Position numbers and translations under genes: made by a program. Positions 1 to 12,327 of a stretch of 64,000 nucleotides of DNA are shown in pieces. The first letter of the stretch is position 1. Each line of letters starts with the position of its first letter. Source of the DNA: Lagopus muta (taxonomy: Eukaryota > Chordata > Aves > Galliformes > Phasianidae); contig NC_064439.1 in the NCBI RefSeq assembly GCF_023343835.1, positions 30,543,933-30,607,932 of the forward strand, written 5' to 3'. The notes under the pieces are model-generated. The model ran no database searches. It had not been told where the DNA came from and worked only from the letters and a program-made list of their open reading frames with translations.

Positions 1-3000
1 CTTTGGCAGTGGCTTTCCCACACCAATATCAACTCTCAACAGTTGTGGAACCACACGTAAAGCACCAGGCAAAAGGATTTCACTACATGGCATCTGGGCT
101 GAGTGGGAAACATGGATAGCATCTAGCTGAAAAGCACAAAACTGTCCAAGAAACATGGAATCTCCATGGAATCCTCTACCTAAATTTTAAAAATTCCTTT
201 TAAAAATTTAGTTGAAAATTGAGTTCTAGAATGTAGCAATTTTATAGTATGTATATAATATGAAACTTTGCACCAGAAATTTTGCATAGACAAACACATA
301 ACACGTAACAAAAATATTATTAAATGAAACACAATTAAGATACTGTTTCTTAAAAGCATCTGTAATTCTCAACAAAATCCTTCCTCTCTGTTCATGTTTG
401 CCAACTTTTGTTGAATTTACTGGAACAAAGAAAATACATTCCACTGTCAGACATCTCAAAAGTGTAGGCACTTCATCCTGATATGCCCAGACACGCAGCA
501 TCAGAAGACTGCCCGCAGAAATCCCAAAATCAGGGCATTTACAAATAGAAATGGAGATCAGAGAACGAGCAGCAGGGAGTGACGTTTGATGCTGCAGAGC
601 TAAGGCACAAAGATGACTAGGGAGGTACCCAACATGTTCCCTCTCCACACCAAATCTGTCACTGTCACATGCCACTTCAGGCACAGGGGAGAGATGGGGT
701 TTTTCAGATTCCAGTCGTTCGTCTGGAGTGCTTCTGTTTTTTTGTGTGGGTTTTTGTTTTTTTTCTTTTGGTTTCACATGTATTTTTGAAACCAGCAGGG
801 AAATCGCTGTGTTCAAGACAAGCGATACCCTGGGACTTTACGCTAAGCAGCACCTAACTGGGGCAGGAAGAGCTGTGGTGTTCCCATGAGAGAGGCTAAG
901 AGATAAACTGCTCAACAAACCATGAGGAACTCTTGCATCAACCAAAAAGAAACTCCAAGGAAATGAGCGTTTCCCCCTCAGAAAGCAGGCACCTCTCTCA
1001 GGTAGTCAAGATCCTTCTCTGGGGAAGATCCAGCACCCAACCTCTGCTAGGTTTGGGAGTACAGACCAGCTCCTCCCAAAATATATGAGAAGAAATACGA
1101 AGGAAGCAAAGACAATACTATGGGCTTCCACATCTGCCTAGGCTTATCCAAGAACTCTGAGGTCACAGCACTTCTTGGGATTCACTTTCTTTTCTTGCCC
1201 AAAGGCCAGAATTCTTCTGCTATGTGTTAGGGCAAACGTTGCCTGGAGTTCAGGCCAGCCCACCAGGGCAGCACAGCAGCACTCTTCCATCTTAAGAAAA
1301 ATTGCTCACTTGAAGAGGAGAGAATGGAAAATGTTTTGGCCAAGATTATTTTTAGGGGTTGGAGAACTTTCCTGTAAAGTAGTAAATCTGGGTTCACAAC
1401 CCCTTTACATATGGAATGATATGATTTACCTCTCCCACACATCCTGATTCAGCAATTTAAACAAAATACATCAGACTATCTAATTAGCTGATTGGTAGAA
1501 ATATCTGCTTGGGCCTAGACCACTTGAAACTTCTGGTGATTTGGACCAAAGTCCTTAGATCCAGTCTGACCCTCCGGGATGCTTCTGCTTCAATAGTAGC
1601 AGTGTGGGAAAAGTGAAGGTTCAGATTCAACACTACCTCTTAATCCTTGCTGTTATATCTTTTTGATGTGCAATTACGAAGGGCTCCCACTGTACTAAGT
1701 AGGTTCACTTTAACATTTTCAGTATAGAACAATGAAGGACTTTGCTAAAACGTGCACAGAAAAAGACAAAAAAAAAAAAAAAAAAAATCAGCACTTCAGG
1801 CAATTTCTGAGCAATGATTTTCAGATTTCTTGGCAGGACCGAGGCCAAATGTACACTTACAGCAGCAAATTCCCTAGTAGATCCCCAATATCACCACAAG
1901 ATCCTTGAGCTATAGAACGTTTATGAAAACCACACTGCCATTTCTGCAGGTGTGTAACGTGTTTTGTTTTTCTGTTTACTCATCTCCTAAGAAAAATTTC
2001 CAACACACATAAATTGTCATTGAAACACTGTCTCCAAAAAGAATGCCTTGCATGATCCTGGGAATGGAATTAGGATACTTTTGTCAGTGACCCTGTAAAG
2101 CATACCATCTTGTTGCATCACAGGTAATGCTCCAGGTAGACAGTCAGTGTGTCTCATTACCCTCAGATGGGATAAAAATTACATCAGTGTCCACTTCAGC
2201 CATCTTCCCATTCTTCCTGAACTGGACAAGATTTGGTATGCATTCACAAATGTGATTACTTCCTAGACAAACATTGATATTGCTTGGTTTTCCTTTGCTG
2301 TTGAGCAAGCTCCCTGGCGGGAGACCTTTTGAAGATTTTGTAAAATACGTTAAAACATGACATTTGTACCTCCCATATGCTGACTCCTCACTGCGTTCTC
2401 TTTCCAGCTTCGTCATCTTCCCCGATGACTGAAAAACCTCCCTCTTCTCCTTTGTCATACAACTTCTTTGAACTTCATCTTTCACGCTTAAAAGGGAACA
2501 AGGAAGTTCCTTAAACGCAAGTGGAACTTTCAGCCATTTTGGTTTTAAAAGGAGACAGAGGCTTTCTATTTTCGTGCTGCATGACAATAGAGGCATAGTA
2601 ACAGCTGCTTTCCACCCATAAGGAAGGGCTGTGGAATCGCACCCTGGTGGCATTTACTGGTACACCCACAGCAGTTAATTACTCCTGGCACAAGTCTACT
2701 TTCCCTGATGAGTGCTGTGTTAATCCCATTAAGGTGTACAAACGGATACTTGCTTGCAATATTTTTTATTTGACAGGGATGTGTCTACTTGGAGTGATAC
2801 ATGGCATTCAGATAGTCCCCAAGGATAGTTCCCTCCAGAGCCTGGTGTATCAGCCATCATGGTGGTTGACTAGAGAAGACCATGGCATGATTTCTCTTCT
2901 CAAGGCTAACCAGATAAGGCTGCAAATTGGAACATAAATTAAAACAAACTATGAATTTTTCCTCTAGACCTCTACTTTAGCCTAAGGCATGGAAATTCAC

Positions 3001-6000
3001 AGTATTTGCATATGATATGCTTGAGAAGAAAATTTAAGTCTGTTACTACATATCCTAGTCTTGTTTAAAAATGATGCAAGCTTGCCTGTAGGGAAAAAAA
3101 ATGAGCAATCCCCAGAGTTCTTCACAAAAAAAAAAATCCCCAGATATCTGTGTGGTTCCTTGCTGGCTAACAACCAACAGAGAACCAAAGAACTTGCAAC
3201 ATAGCAATAGTGAAGGGCTGATTGTTCAGGGTGCCAGTACTCCTGGGTGTCATGTGTAGGTCCATAAAGCAGCGCTTGGTTATGAGAAACATCGACACGG
3301 CATCTTAGCATCCTGCCCAATATGTTCAAGTACAGTGCAGGGACATTTGGTTGCACTCTCACCTATTGCTGGAGCTGGTAGTATCCTACTTGCAAACATT
3401 TGGGGCAAAAAAGCTTGTTTTCTGAAGCCTGGGATTTTTTATGCAGACTGATGAAGACGGTATTACTACTGTGAATGAGAGACACATAAGAACTCACAAA
3501 TACTGTAATTTCAGTGAATGCTGAATACAACAAACCTTAAAAAGAAAGGAGCTGTAAAATGGGTGATGTGTTTGTATCTTGGTGAACAACAGAAATCCCA
3601 TCTTGTACGGAGCTATAGGAACTTAAGATCTTATTAACAGTTTTAAGGATATCCACTGAAAGCATGCCGGAGGAGCTGAACATCAGCTTTATACCTCACT
3701 CATGACATCTAACATTATTTCATTTAATCGTTATGATTCCACTTACACAGTCCACCAGCAGCTGGCATTTTCTTCCACACATGAACTAAACTTGTACAGC
3801 AGTCCATTACATTTTAGTCATATTCCTTCTCCTGTTGCAAACACTACAGACTAAAGAAGCAATCTCTGATCAAGCATTAGTAGCTTGCATTTATACTGCA
3901 GAATATTGAAGACTATCAGAAAGGAAAAACACCACTAAATCAGAGTGAAACATACCACAAACCTAATAATCCTCTGCCTTTATTCAAAATCTTAATTTTT
4001 TCTATGCAGGACGGCCACATATATGCAGCCAGGTGGCTTGCAGCACCAAGCACTGGGCAGCACTGGGCCTTACCTCAGCCCACGGTTGACAGCCAACAAA
4101 AGAGGGGTGATGCACTTTGACCAAAAACAGCTCTGCAGTCTGCTAAGCTCTTCAGGGGCAAAGCATTTACCCCGATGTTCTCACCTATCTCACCTGAAAA
4201 CAGCCTCCTGCTTGCAAATCTCCCTGGAAGCAAAAGTGGCATGGGCTTGCTTGCGCCCAGAGCGATTTTTTGAGTCTAGGAGTTACCATACTAATGCTAG
4301 AAATTCAGCATTCAACAGTTGGCATTATCCTGATTGGCTCTCTGGCTATGAATTCATCCCTGACTGTAGCTAGGATTAGTTTTCATGTGCCGAGAGTCTG
4401 AGAGGTTTTTTACAGCATTCATAATTGGCCTCTCTGCTCCCACAGAGCTTTACAGTAGTAGTTTCCATTGCCCCGACAAAAGAAGGAGTTGAATGAACGC
4501 TGACAGTATTTGAGATCCCACCTGAGGAAAGTTTTGCACAGTGGGAGGCAGCCATCTGTTTTGTAATGTAAATGACAATAAGAGAGGACTAACCCACAGA
4601 GTGAAATGAAGAACAGTAGCAACAAAAGGGTAGAAGAATAGTAAACTGTAAGATACACCTGTACCTAGAAATTATGTCTTACAGTCTCAGTAATAGTGCT
4701 TGTACATATTAAAGTCCCAACAGCCCCATGCCTGATGCACAGTTAACTGATGACCCAGCACTGCTCGTCCAGGGCTTACTGCTTTCTGAACAAGGTGATG
4801 AAGCAGCTTAGCTCAGAGCAATACAGAGCAGGCTAATTAAGCCCTTTAAGTCCATCACAAACTTAAAAATTCCTATAGATAGATCACTGCAAATGACTTA
4901 TTTTAAATGCAGTACCAGAGAGAAAAGGGGGGAAAAATGGAGAGAGAGAGGAGAGAGAGAGATTTTCCCCAAGAAAATAAATGCAGTAGTAGCAGAAGTG
5001 TGAATTCAGGTTTCTCCTTCTCTTGAATGCCATGTAAGGCATTCACGAGCGTCTGCCATGGGAGCATGCAAGGATGCTCAGCACTTCTGAAGTGACGCAC
5101 ACAGCCAGACAGAAAGAGCAAACAAACCAAAAATAAAGTAAGGGACAGCAATGGCAGAAGGCTTGGGAGCTTTAAGATGAGAAACAACAATTGAAACTTC
5201 ATTTTATTTCACTTTGAAGGTTTAATCAAACACACTGGCAAGACTAGAGAAGCTGGGCTGTGTGCAGAAAGCGGAACATGAGCCATCCAGAACCGGAAAG
5301 AAAGAGCTCTCTGTGTGCTATCACACACAGAAAGTAGGAGGCAGGAACTCCCCTCCTGCTGCATTTGCTCCTGGTGGTATCAGAAGGCAAAACCTGGACT
5401 CACCTCATTGGGTTGCTCCTGCCCTTTGGCACCTTGCAGCTGGACCCATCAATTTGGTGTTGGCCAAACATGCTGCTGGCTGTGTGCTTTATTCTTGTGG
5501 TTCATACCACAGCTCTGGTTGGGGAGAACACAACAGAATATAATTGCTGTAGCTCAGGGAGGCAGGCACACGCTGACGGCAGCTACTGAAAGTCACTGTG
5601 TTGCTTGCAATTCAGTGCTAATATCTCCCAAGTGGGCAAAATTACTGCAGCTGCCTTTGCGCTGTGGGCAGAATGGGACATTAGATTATTGGTATTCTGC
5701 CTCTTTCCCAAGACGCTCTACCCAGGCTGTTCTGGAGCTGCCAACATCTGGCTTCTTTACAAAGCAGAGTCTGAGAGTCTGAGAGTCTCCTACCTCGATT
5801 CCTGTGTCAGCGTCTCCCCATTCCAAAACCGGGATCAGTTCTTTCTCTGTTTTTCTCTATTTGGCAAAAGCAGATGTTGACACTCCCAAAGCTGACCAGC
5901 AGCTTGCCCTGAGCAGCTTGCCCCAGCCCATGGTAGCACATGCCTGAGCTGAATGGCCACGCTCATTCTGGGCAAAGAATCCCTCAGCGAAATGCCAAAA

Positions 6001-6460
6001 TTCCCAGCACCCCTCCCTGTGTGGCGAAGGAGATAAGGCTGCAGATAGCAGGTAAATAACTGCGTGGCATTTCCTGCGCCTGCTGCCCCGGGGAGCCCTG
6101 GGTGCTGACCTTCCTCCACCGCTGTGTGCTGGAAACACTGGAGCGATGGGATGTGCCCAGATGTGGTTCACAGAAAGGTGCGCGTGTGACAACGTTTAAC
6201 GTGGGCATGTGCAGCAGCTGAACCCAGGGCATCCAGTTTCACGTTTACAAGTAATCAAAACAGAACGAACAAAAATAGAACACAAGTAGAAAGAATTTCT
6301 GAAATTCTTAAAAACGAGAATAGAGATGCATAATGAGTAAAAGTAGTGAAAACAGGTATCAATGTATAAAACGTATAAAACACAATAAAACATAAGACAG
6401 GCCACGCCTGCGTGCAGGTACGGGGCTCTGCGGGCGGCTGCCGGGCTCATCCCCCGCCCC
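1..6460. other. Gene-free upstream flank of IL6
   Basis: I see no supported gene, CR1 copy or RNA gene here. There is an A run near 1769-1790, a GA-rich microsatellite at about 4938-4962, and a short direct repeat of GAGTCTGA units at 5769-5789. Some reading frames are long by chance (for example 226-816 on the minus strand), but they show no recognisable domain. Distal IL6 enhancers may lie here, which sequence alone cannot show. Confidence 0.6.
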
Positions 6461-6664
6461 GACCCCCGGTCGAGGCCAGGTGAGCGGCGGCGCGGCCCGC
6501 AAGGAGTTACGGAAGGGGAGGAAAAATGACTTCATGCCTCTGCCTGGCCCGGCTCGCCTCCCCCCCCGGCCCCGTTTCACAATCCCAATGCTCTCGGACG
6601 GGGCGAGTGAGCGCTGTGTCAAACCCAGCGCAAGCACAGGGCACACACCCCCGTGTTCTCATGC

Positions 6665-6674
6665 CGGATTTTCC
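6665..6674 (+). promoter_or_regulatory. NF-kB-like site of IL6
   Basis: The site reads CGGATTTTCC, against GGGATTTTCC in the human IL6 promoter. It lies about 30 bases before the TATA-like box, as in mammals. This is the element through which TLR, IL-1 and TNF signals usually induce IL6. Confidence 0.65.
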
Positions 6675-6703
6675 CGGACCATGAATAATCTCGAAGCCCC
6701 CTC

Positions 6704-6711
6704 GATAAATA
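6704..6711 (+). promoter_or_regulatory. TATA-like box of IL6
   Basis: GATAAATA is preceded by a C-rich run and followed about 30 bases later by the expected transcription start. The human gene has AATAAATA in the same place. The short 5'UTR this implies (about 40 bases) suits the gene. Confidence 0.65.
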
Positions 6712-6777
6712 CACGTTCAGGGATGCCCGGAGCTCATTCGATCCGTCAGCCTCCCCGACGAGCAGAGAAGCCGCACC

Positions 6778-9052
6778 ATGAACTTCACCGAGGGCTGCGA
6801 GGCGACGGGACGGCAGCCGGGGAGCGCCGGGAGCCGCCGCCGGAGAGCGCCCCGTCCCGGCCCCGCCGCGCTGCTGCTTCTGCTGCTGTCGCTGCTACTG
6901 CCGCCCGCCGCCGCCGCCCCGCTGCCCGCCGCCGCCGACTCGTCCGGGGAGGCCGGGCTGGAGGAGGAGGCGGGGGCGCGACGGGCGCTGCCCGACTGCG
7001 AGTCGCTGGCCTGGCTGCTGCACAGCCGCGCCGCCCGGCTGCAGGACGAGGTGGGTACGGGGCCGCGGCGGGGGACCTGCGGGCTGCGCCCGGGGCTCGG
7101 ACGCGACGGCAGCTCTCGGTATCTCTCCGCAGATGTGCGAGAAGTTCTCCGTCTGCGAGAACAGCATGGAGATGCTCGTCCGGAACAACCTCAACCTGCC
7201 CAAGGTGACGGAGGAGGACGGCTGCCTGCTCGCCGGCTTCGACGAGGCAAGGAACCGCTCCGCTCCTTCCTTGGGCCGCCTTCGGCCCAATCCGAGCGCC
7301 GCTGAATTCAGCGCAACGTGCCAGGCACTCCGAACTGCTGCTGATGTTCTCACTTCTCTCTCCACAGGAGAAATGCCTGAGGAAGCTCTCTAGCGGCCTG
7401 TTCGCCTTCCAGACCTACCTGGAATTCATTCAAGAAACTTTTGCTAGCGAAAAGCAGAATGTCGAATCGCTGTGCTACGGCACAAAGCACCTGGCGGCCA
7501 CGATCCGGCAGATGGTGAGTCGGTGTGCGCCCCGCACACTGCCGCGGCCGCTGGGACGTGCAGTGATGTGCAGTCAGGACATGCCCGAGGCTGAGCATTT
7601 CCCGCTGTTACTTATCCCATCAGCAGCAGGTGCTGGCTGCCTGTGCTGCTTTCCCTTATGACTAACTTTCAAGTTTTACGAGCTCGTGTTCTGTACTCTT
7701 CTTCCAATTTTCTGTTTCCATTCCTACCTTCCAGACAACAATCAAACTCATCAGACTCCTTTAAAAACAATGTGCTCAGGCACTCTGCTCAGAGCTGCAG
7801 TTTGGTCCCAGCCCCTCAGTGCTGGGACCGCCGTGAAGTACAGTAACTTTGAAACCTCACAGAAATAACTGCAGATACAAACAGCTGATTTTCTTTCAGT
7901 TTGGTGAATGGAATGATATCCACTTCTGACTGCTGTTTTCTGTGCTTTGGAGTGCTTTAAAAGATCATACTTCAAAACTGGCTTCATTCCTGCAGCACTT
8001 AATCACGCCCATAACCCTTCCCTTCCTATAACCCTTCCTACTTTGTCAGCAGTGAAACTGTGGGTGAGTGAGGGCTGCCTAGGTGAGGGGGAACCAAGAA
8101 CTGCAAAGCTCTCTGGCTGTGATTTCCTGCCAGGTGTTTTCAGCACCTGAGAAGGACATTGTGTGCCTTTCCTACCACACTTTTTTGTGTTCCTCATTCT
8201 TTAAGTGAAAGGGAGCTGGACTTCTTTCTTTCACACTGTATTTGCTAAGAATAATAGTCCTGGCTTAAGGCAACTACCGGCTTCAAACTTGATATATTGT
8301 TTGTAGAAGGTTTGTTCAAGGGCTGGGTGAGACTGACCTTCTGTGGAATGACGAAGGCTGAGGCATCAGAGCAGGTGGCACAAAACAGAGCGGGTGCACG
8401 GAGCTCTGTGCTTGTAGGGACTGCTGAGATTTTGAGAAAGTCAGGAGCTATGGCTTGCAGGGTGGAAACTTCTTCATGAAAGCAGTCCGTGTAAGGCTGT
8501 TTGAGATGGGGATGGCAGGTGGAGGCAATCTGCTACTTGTGCTCCAGTCCATCCATTAGCAAGCTCCCTGTTTGGATACCTAACACACTTGTGAGCGAGG
8601 ATGCAGCAGCCAGTATGGTTTAGACCGAGCCACATCCCACGTCCCCATCCAGCACAGGGCAGCAGACACTGCAGGCACTTTAGGCCGGGCCACCCCAACC
8701 CCAGCAAGCGTTAATTGGAATTCTGGAAGAGCAGGGATAGGAGTACCTCAAAACCCAGCACAGAGGTGGGGATGCCAGCAGCTGTACGGAGGGGAGGGCT
8801 ACGAAGCCGGGTGGAACACATTTGTACCTACGGTCTGACTCAACATTCTGTTTCCCACAGGTGATAAATCCCGACGAAGTGATCATCCCAGACTCAGCCA
8901 CCCAGAAATCCCTCCTCGCCAAGCTGAAGTCGGATAAGGCCTGGATAGAGAAAATCACCACGCACCTCATCCTCCGAGACTTTACTTCGTTTATGGAGAA
9001 GACCGTGAGGGCCGTTCGCTATTTGAAAAACACCAGGAGTTTCAGTGCCTGA
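6778..9052 (+). CDS. IL6: Interleukin-6 (four coding exons)
   Basis: Secreted four-helix cytokine that signals through IL-6R and gp130 to JAK/STAT3 and drives acute-phase and B/T-cell responses. Coding exons are 6778-7050, 7133-7246, 7368-7514 and 8861-9052, which join in frame to 241 aa, the length of chicken IL-6. Residues 1-47 form a long Arg-rich then Leu/Ala-rich signal peptide, with cleavage probably near residue 46. Cys93-Cys99 (spacing 6) and Cys122-Cys132 (spacing 10) match the two disulphides of human IL-6; Cys7, Cys74 and Cys165 are extra. Exon 4 carries helix D (THLILRDFTSFMEKTVRAVR), the receptor-binding end. The start is the only ATG just after the TATA box that opens the signal peptide. 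Introns 1 and 3 are GT-AG; intron 2 begins with GC. There are four coding exons where mammals have five, as I recall for chicken too. The copy looks intact. Confidence 0.97.
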
Positions 9053-9450
9053 ATGTTTTAGTTCGGGCACAGTCCTCTGTTACCGATCTGTCACGTGGCA
9101 GATGGCAGTGTTGTTCCGTTTCAGGAACCAGATAGTAACAATGGTTTGCATTTATAGACATTCTCATTTCCTTCTAGGAACCTATTTATTGTATTTAAAA
9201 TATTTATTCTTTTCTAATGTTTTCTATTTATATGAAATATTTTCAATATTTAGAAATAACTTAAGCAAAACACCTGTTTCATTTCTTATGGTACTATTCA
9301 GAATATCAACTTATTTATTACGTATTCAATGCCAAGGAAAATGTCCAGAAGCCAGACTGTTGTATAACTTATGCTTTTAAAATATTTGAGAGATTGTATT
9401 TTTTATCTATTTATATTTTTTAAACAAATAAAAGCTCACTGGGGAAAAAA
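9053..9450 (+). promoter_or_regulatory. IL6: IL6 3'UTR with AU-rich elements
   Basis: This 0.4 kb A/T-rich stretch holds at least eight ATTTA pentamers, starting at 9150, 9184, 9193, 9202, 9226, 9248, 9313 and 9409. Several sit within wider TATTTA(T/A) words. Such clusters are the known target of TTP/ZFP36 and Regnase-type decay in cytokine mRNAs, so the mRNA is expected to be short-lived. The pentamers are seen directly; the decay is inferred from the family. Confidence 0.85.
9427..9432 (+). terminator. IL6 polyadenylation signal
   Basis: A canonical AATAAA lies 375 bases after the stop codon, at the end of the AU-rich region. An A-rich stretch near 9445-9460 marks the likely cleavage zone. 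Confidence 0.8.
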
Positions 9451-9573
9451 AAACAACAACCTGTCTGAACTTTAAATAGGACTGAAGAGCTACGCCGTAT
9501 CCAGCGTCTAATGCCCGGAATTATCAAAATAACCCCTTTAAATAATTAAATCTGTATAATTAAATCAGCTATC

Positions 9574-10121
9574 TATGAAGGCTGCTCCAAATGTAATGCC
9601 TCCTATTTCATTGTGTCAGTCCGCTACGTCAAAGGTGGATGTTGGTGGTATGGCAGCAGAGGTTGAACCTTCCCTCAGTATCCCATTACATGTTGCCATG
9701 TGACAGATGGCAGCAGAGGGACAGTCTGACAGAATGGCATCTGACATCGAAGTGAGGATGAAGCAAAGGTGTGCCATTGAATCCCTCCATGCAGACAGAA
9801 TGGCACCTACTGACATTCATCAACACTTGCTGAATGTTTGTGGAGACCAAAAGTGGACGTGAGCACAGTGAGGCAGTGGGTGGTGTGTGCAACAGCAGTG
9901 TGAAAGACAAGCCGTGTTTCAGACAGCCAACACACAGCTTTCACACTACAGAATGAGGAGTGTCCTGATCAGCTCATCCACATGCATTGGCTAATGATGG
10001 TGGCTATACGGAATTACAATGCTTTGTAGCTGAGAACTTGCTCTATGAAATAGTGTTATTGTGCTCTTTGTTGTAGTTTCCATGGAAATATATGTAAGAC
10101 ACTACTTTCAGAGTGACCTAC
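9574..10121 (+). mobile_element. Mariner (Galluhop-type), internally deleted
   Basis: DNA transposon remnant of about 0.55 kb. The left end (GCTGCTCCAAATGTAATGCC, from 9581) is an imperfect inverted match of the right end near 10098-10118, and both ends lie next to TA, the mariner target. From 9734 the plus strand encodes the start of the transposase (MASDIEVRMKQRCAIESLHA), the N-terminal helix-turn-helix region. The frame is lost near 9850, and most of the catalytic part is missing between about 9990 and 10010. It is therefore a non-autonomous, inactive deletion derivative, inserted about 120 bases past the IL6 poly(A) signal. The family name rests on memory of chicken Galluhop. Confidence 0.8.
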
Positions 10122-10454
10122 ACAGGGCATCCATACATACATACACAGCACAATCAACATACAGCTCTTAAAACGGTGCATGTAACGTACACAGATGTAT
10201 TGCACATCAATGTGTACTTCGCTGCATGCACAGCAGTACGAGCATGATAAAGCATCACTGCTCTCGAGAAACAAATGAATGAGTTCTTTCTATTGAATAT
10301 AGAACACTCCATAAACCTGTAAATGTATTTAAGTGTATGCTTAAAAGTCAATCTAATTAAAACAAACAATATGGTCAGATACCAAATTAACAAGTTTGAT
10401 TTTATCATCTGATTAGACACTGCTGTCTTCTAAGGGAATTCTCCAAATTGGATT

Positions 10455-10692
10455 AAACATCTGAGACAGAGGAGATTTAGGTTAGATATTAGGAGGAAAT
10501 TTTTCACTCAGAGGGTGGTGACACTGGAACAGGTTGCCCAAGGAGGCTGTGGACGCCCCATCCCCGGAGGCATTCAAGGCCAGGCTGGATGTGGCTCTGG
10601 GCAGCCTGGCCTGGTGGTTGGCAACACTGCACATAGCAGGGGGGTTGAAGCTAGATGATCCTTTTCAACCCAGGCCATTCTATGATCCTGTG
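10455..10692 (+). mobile_element. CR1 LINE 3' end
   Basis: This 5'-truncated CR1 begins near the GGAGATTTAGGTTAGATATT word and ends in the diagnostic ATTCTATGATCCTGTG tail. It includes the GGTTGCCCAAGGAGGCTGTG segment. It looks young and close in subfamily to the copy at 32843-33080. Confidence 0.93.
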
Positions 10693-12327
10693 TTCTTCTC
10701 CCTTTCCCTAAGAAGTGGAAAAAATCTTAAGTTCTTTCCCCAGGTGGAAAGAATTGACATATTGTTGCAGCAATGTCAGTGACTCTTGGGATCTAATCCA
10801 TCTGCCACAGAGCACGAATGCTAGTCACTGAGCAATGCAGAGGTAAAAATAGGTCCTTAGACTGAGTACCAAACCACTGAAATATTCCTTAGCTCTATCA
10901 CCTCCTTTGTTGTGGCTGTGAACATCCTCATATACCCAAACTTAGAGGAATTTCAGCTCATAGTACACACAAAGGATGGGCTCCCTTGAGCCTTGTTCTT
11001 CCAGTGTGAACAGCGGAACATTAATTACTCTCTCTGGAGCAGCACAATGAGGAGATGAAAGGTATGCTCTGGAATGTGGATAAGGATGTCAGTAAACTCT
11101 TCTCTTCCTCTGAGCGATCTTCTGATCCTCCACACAGACATTCCACTGCTGGGGATGCCAAAACAGTGAGCAGTCAGCTCACAGCCTGCATCTCAGAGGC
11201 TCAAAACAAAGCAAAATGCAACTGCTTTGCCCAATATGGTAAAACCATAGGCTCAAATTGTGCAACACCTCAGGAAAGAATGAAGAGACTTCAGAATGGT
11301 CATTTTCAAGAAGTCTGTGGTGAGTGAGATTTTCTTGCAAGACAGAAGATAGCGCTTTAGTTGTCCTGCATGTGGTCTAAGAGACATAGAATCATAGAAC
11401 AAAATACAGAAATCTGGTTGGTTTTTTCACAGCTTACCTTGGCAGAGATTTTCTTAGTGACTACTTGGTGAGAGAGCATTCTGGCACTTACCATGTCTGT
11501 GACAGCTATGGGAAAGCCATGAGAATGACTAAATCATTTTGCTCTTTGTGAGTAATATGCAACAATCTACCTTAAAGCTACTGGGCTGCAGTCTTGCATG
11601 CACGTGACTATGAGAAGGAAATAAGGTAATTGAATCTGTTCTGGTCTTGATGAAATTCTGGAGTATCTTCAGTATGAATTCAGTAAGTGTCTTTAAAAAT
11701 ATAAAGTTTCTGACTGAGGTAATGTATGAGGGGTCTCAATCTTGCTCCCTCTTAGCTACAGATAAGGGCTTAGATTGCAGCTACAAAAAGCACAGTCTAT
11801 TCACAAGTACAGTATGAATCACACTGCCTCTGATTCACAAAGGAGACCTCAGTGGGAATCCCGAGTTGGACCCTTTATGCACTGTATTACTGTGACAGTA
11901 GCAGGGAACAAAACAAACAAAAAAACAGAAACATTCTGTCTCACCTCTACCAGCAGCAGTTGACAGATTGCCTAAGATCATTCTTAGTTACTGTGTACAC
12001 TTCAGCTAAACAAACTCACTCTTTGGATTGAAATCCTTGAATTGCAGGAGGCATCTAAACTGCAGAGCAGTGAAATTTCACACAACATAGCTTAAATTGA
12101 ACCCACATTCCCCAAAGGCACCCTTCAGCTGGTGGCTGCTTAAACTGTCCAGCATTCCAGTAAAGGTGTAAATGTTACATTTTGGGATGTAAGAGACAGC
12201 AAAGATCGCTGCTTACTGGACAGGAAGGTCAACCTCAAGTTTTTCCTGGAGGGAAGAGGATCACTGATGCTGCTGATGCAGTTGCTGAGTTGCCACAGTT
12301 TATCTGCAGCTCCTCCACAGACAACTC

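Larger units (their letters stand above)
6520..6735 (+). promoter_or_regulatory. IL6: IL6 proximal promoter
   Basis: The 210 bases before the likely start site hold the usual IL6 promoter elements in the usual order. TGACTTCA at 6527-6534 is one base from a CRE. TTTCACAATC at 6575-6584 resembles the C/EBP (NF-IL6) site. CGGATTTTCC at 6665-6674 is one base from the human IL6 NF-kB site. GATAAATA at 6704-6711 is a TATA-like box about 67 bases before the start codon, so transcription probably begins near 6735. Spacing and flanking words (the AGCTCATTC stretch after the TATA box) follow the human promoter as I recall it. Binding itself is inferred. Confidence 0.7.

Noticed and set aside
226-816. 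196-codon open frame on the minus strand
   Set aside because: No recognisable domain, A/T-driven composition, no promoter or splice context. A frame of this length can arise by chance in 64 kb read in six frames.
2144-2653. 169-codon open frame on the minus strand
   Set aside because: No homology that I recognise and no exon signals that support it.
6480-7208. 242-codon frame across the IL6 promoter and first exon
   Set aside because: It overlaps the TATA box and reads IL6 exon 1 in the wrong frame through G/C-rich, stop-poor DNA.
11384-11425. Short CR1-tail-like words (CATAGAATCATAGAAC)
   Set aside because: Only about 15 bases match well and the following sequence is too diverged to call an element.
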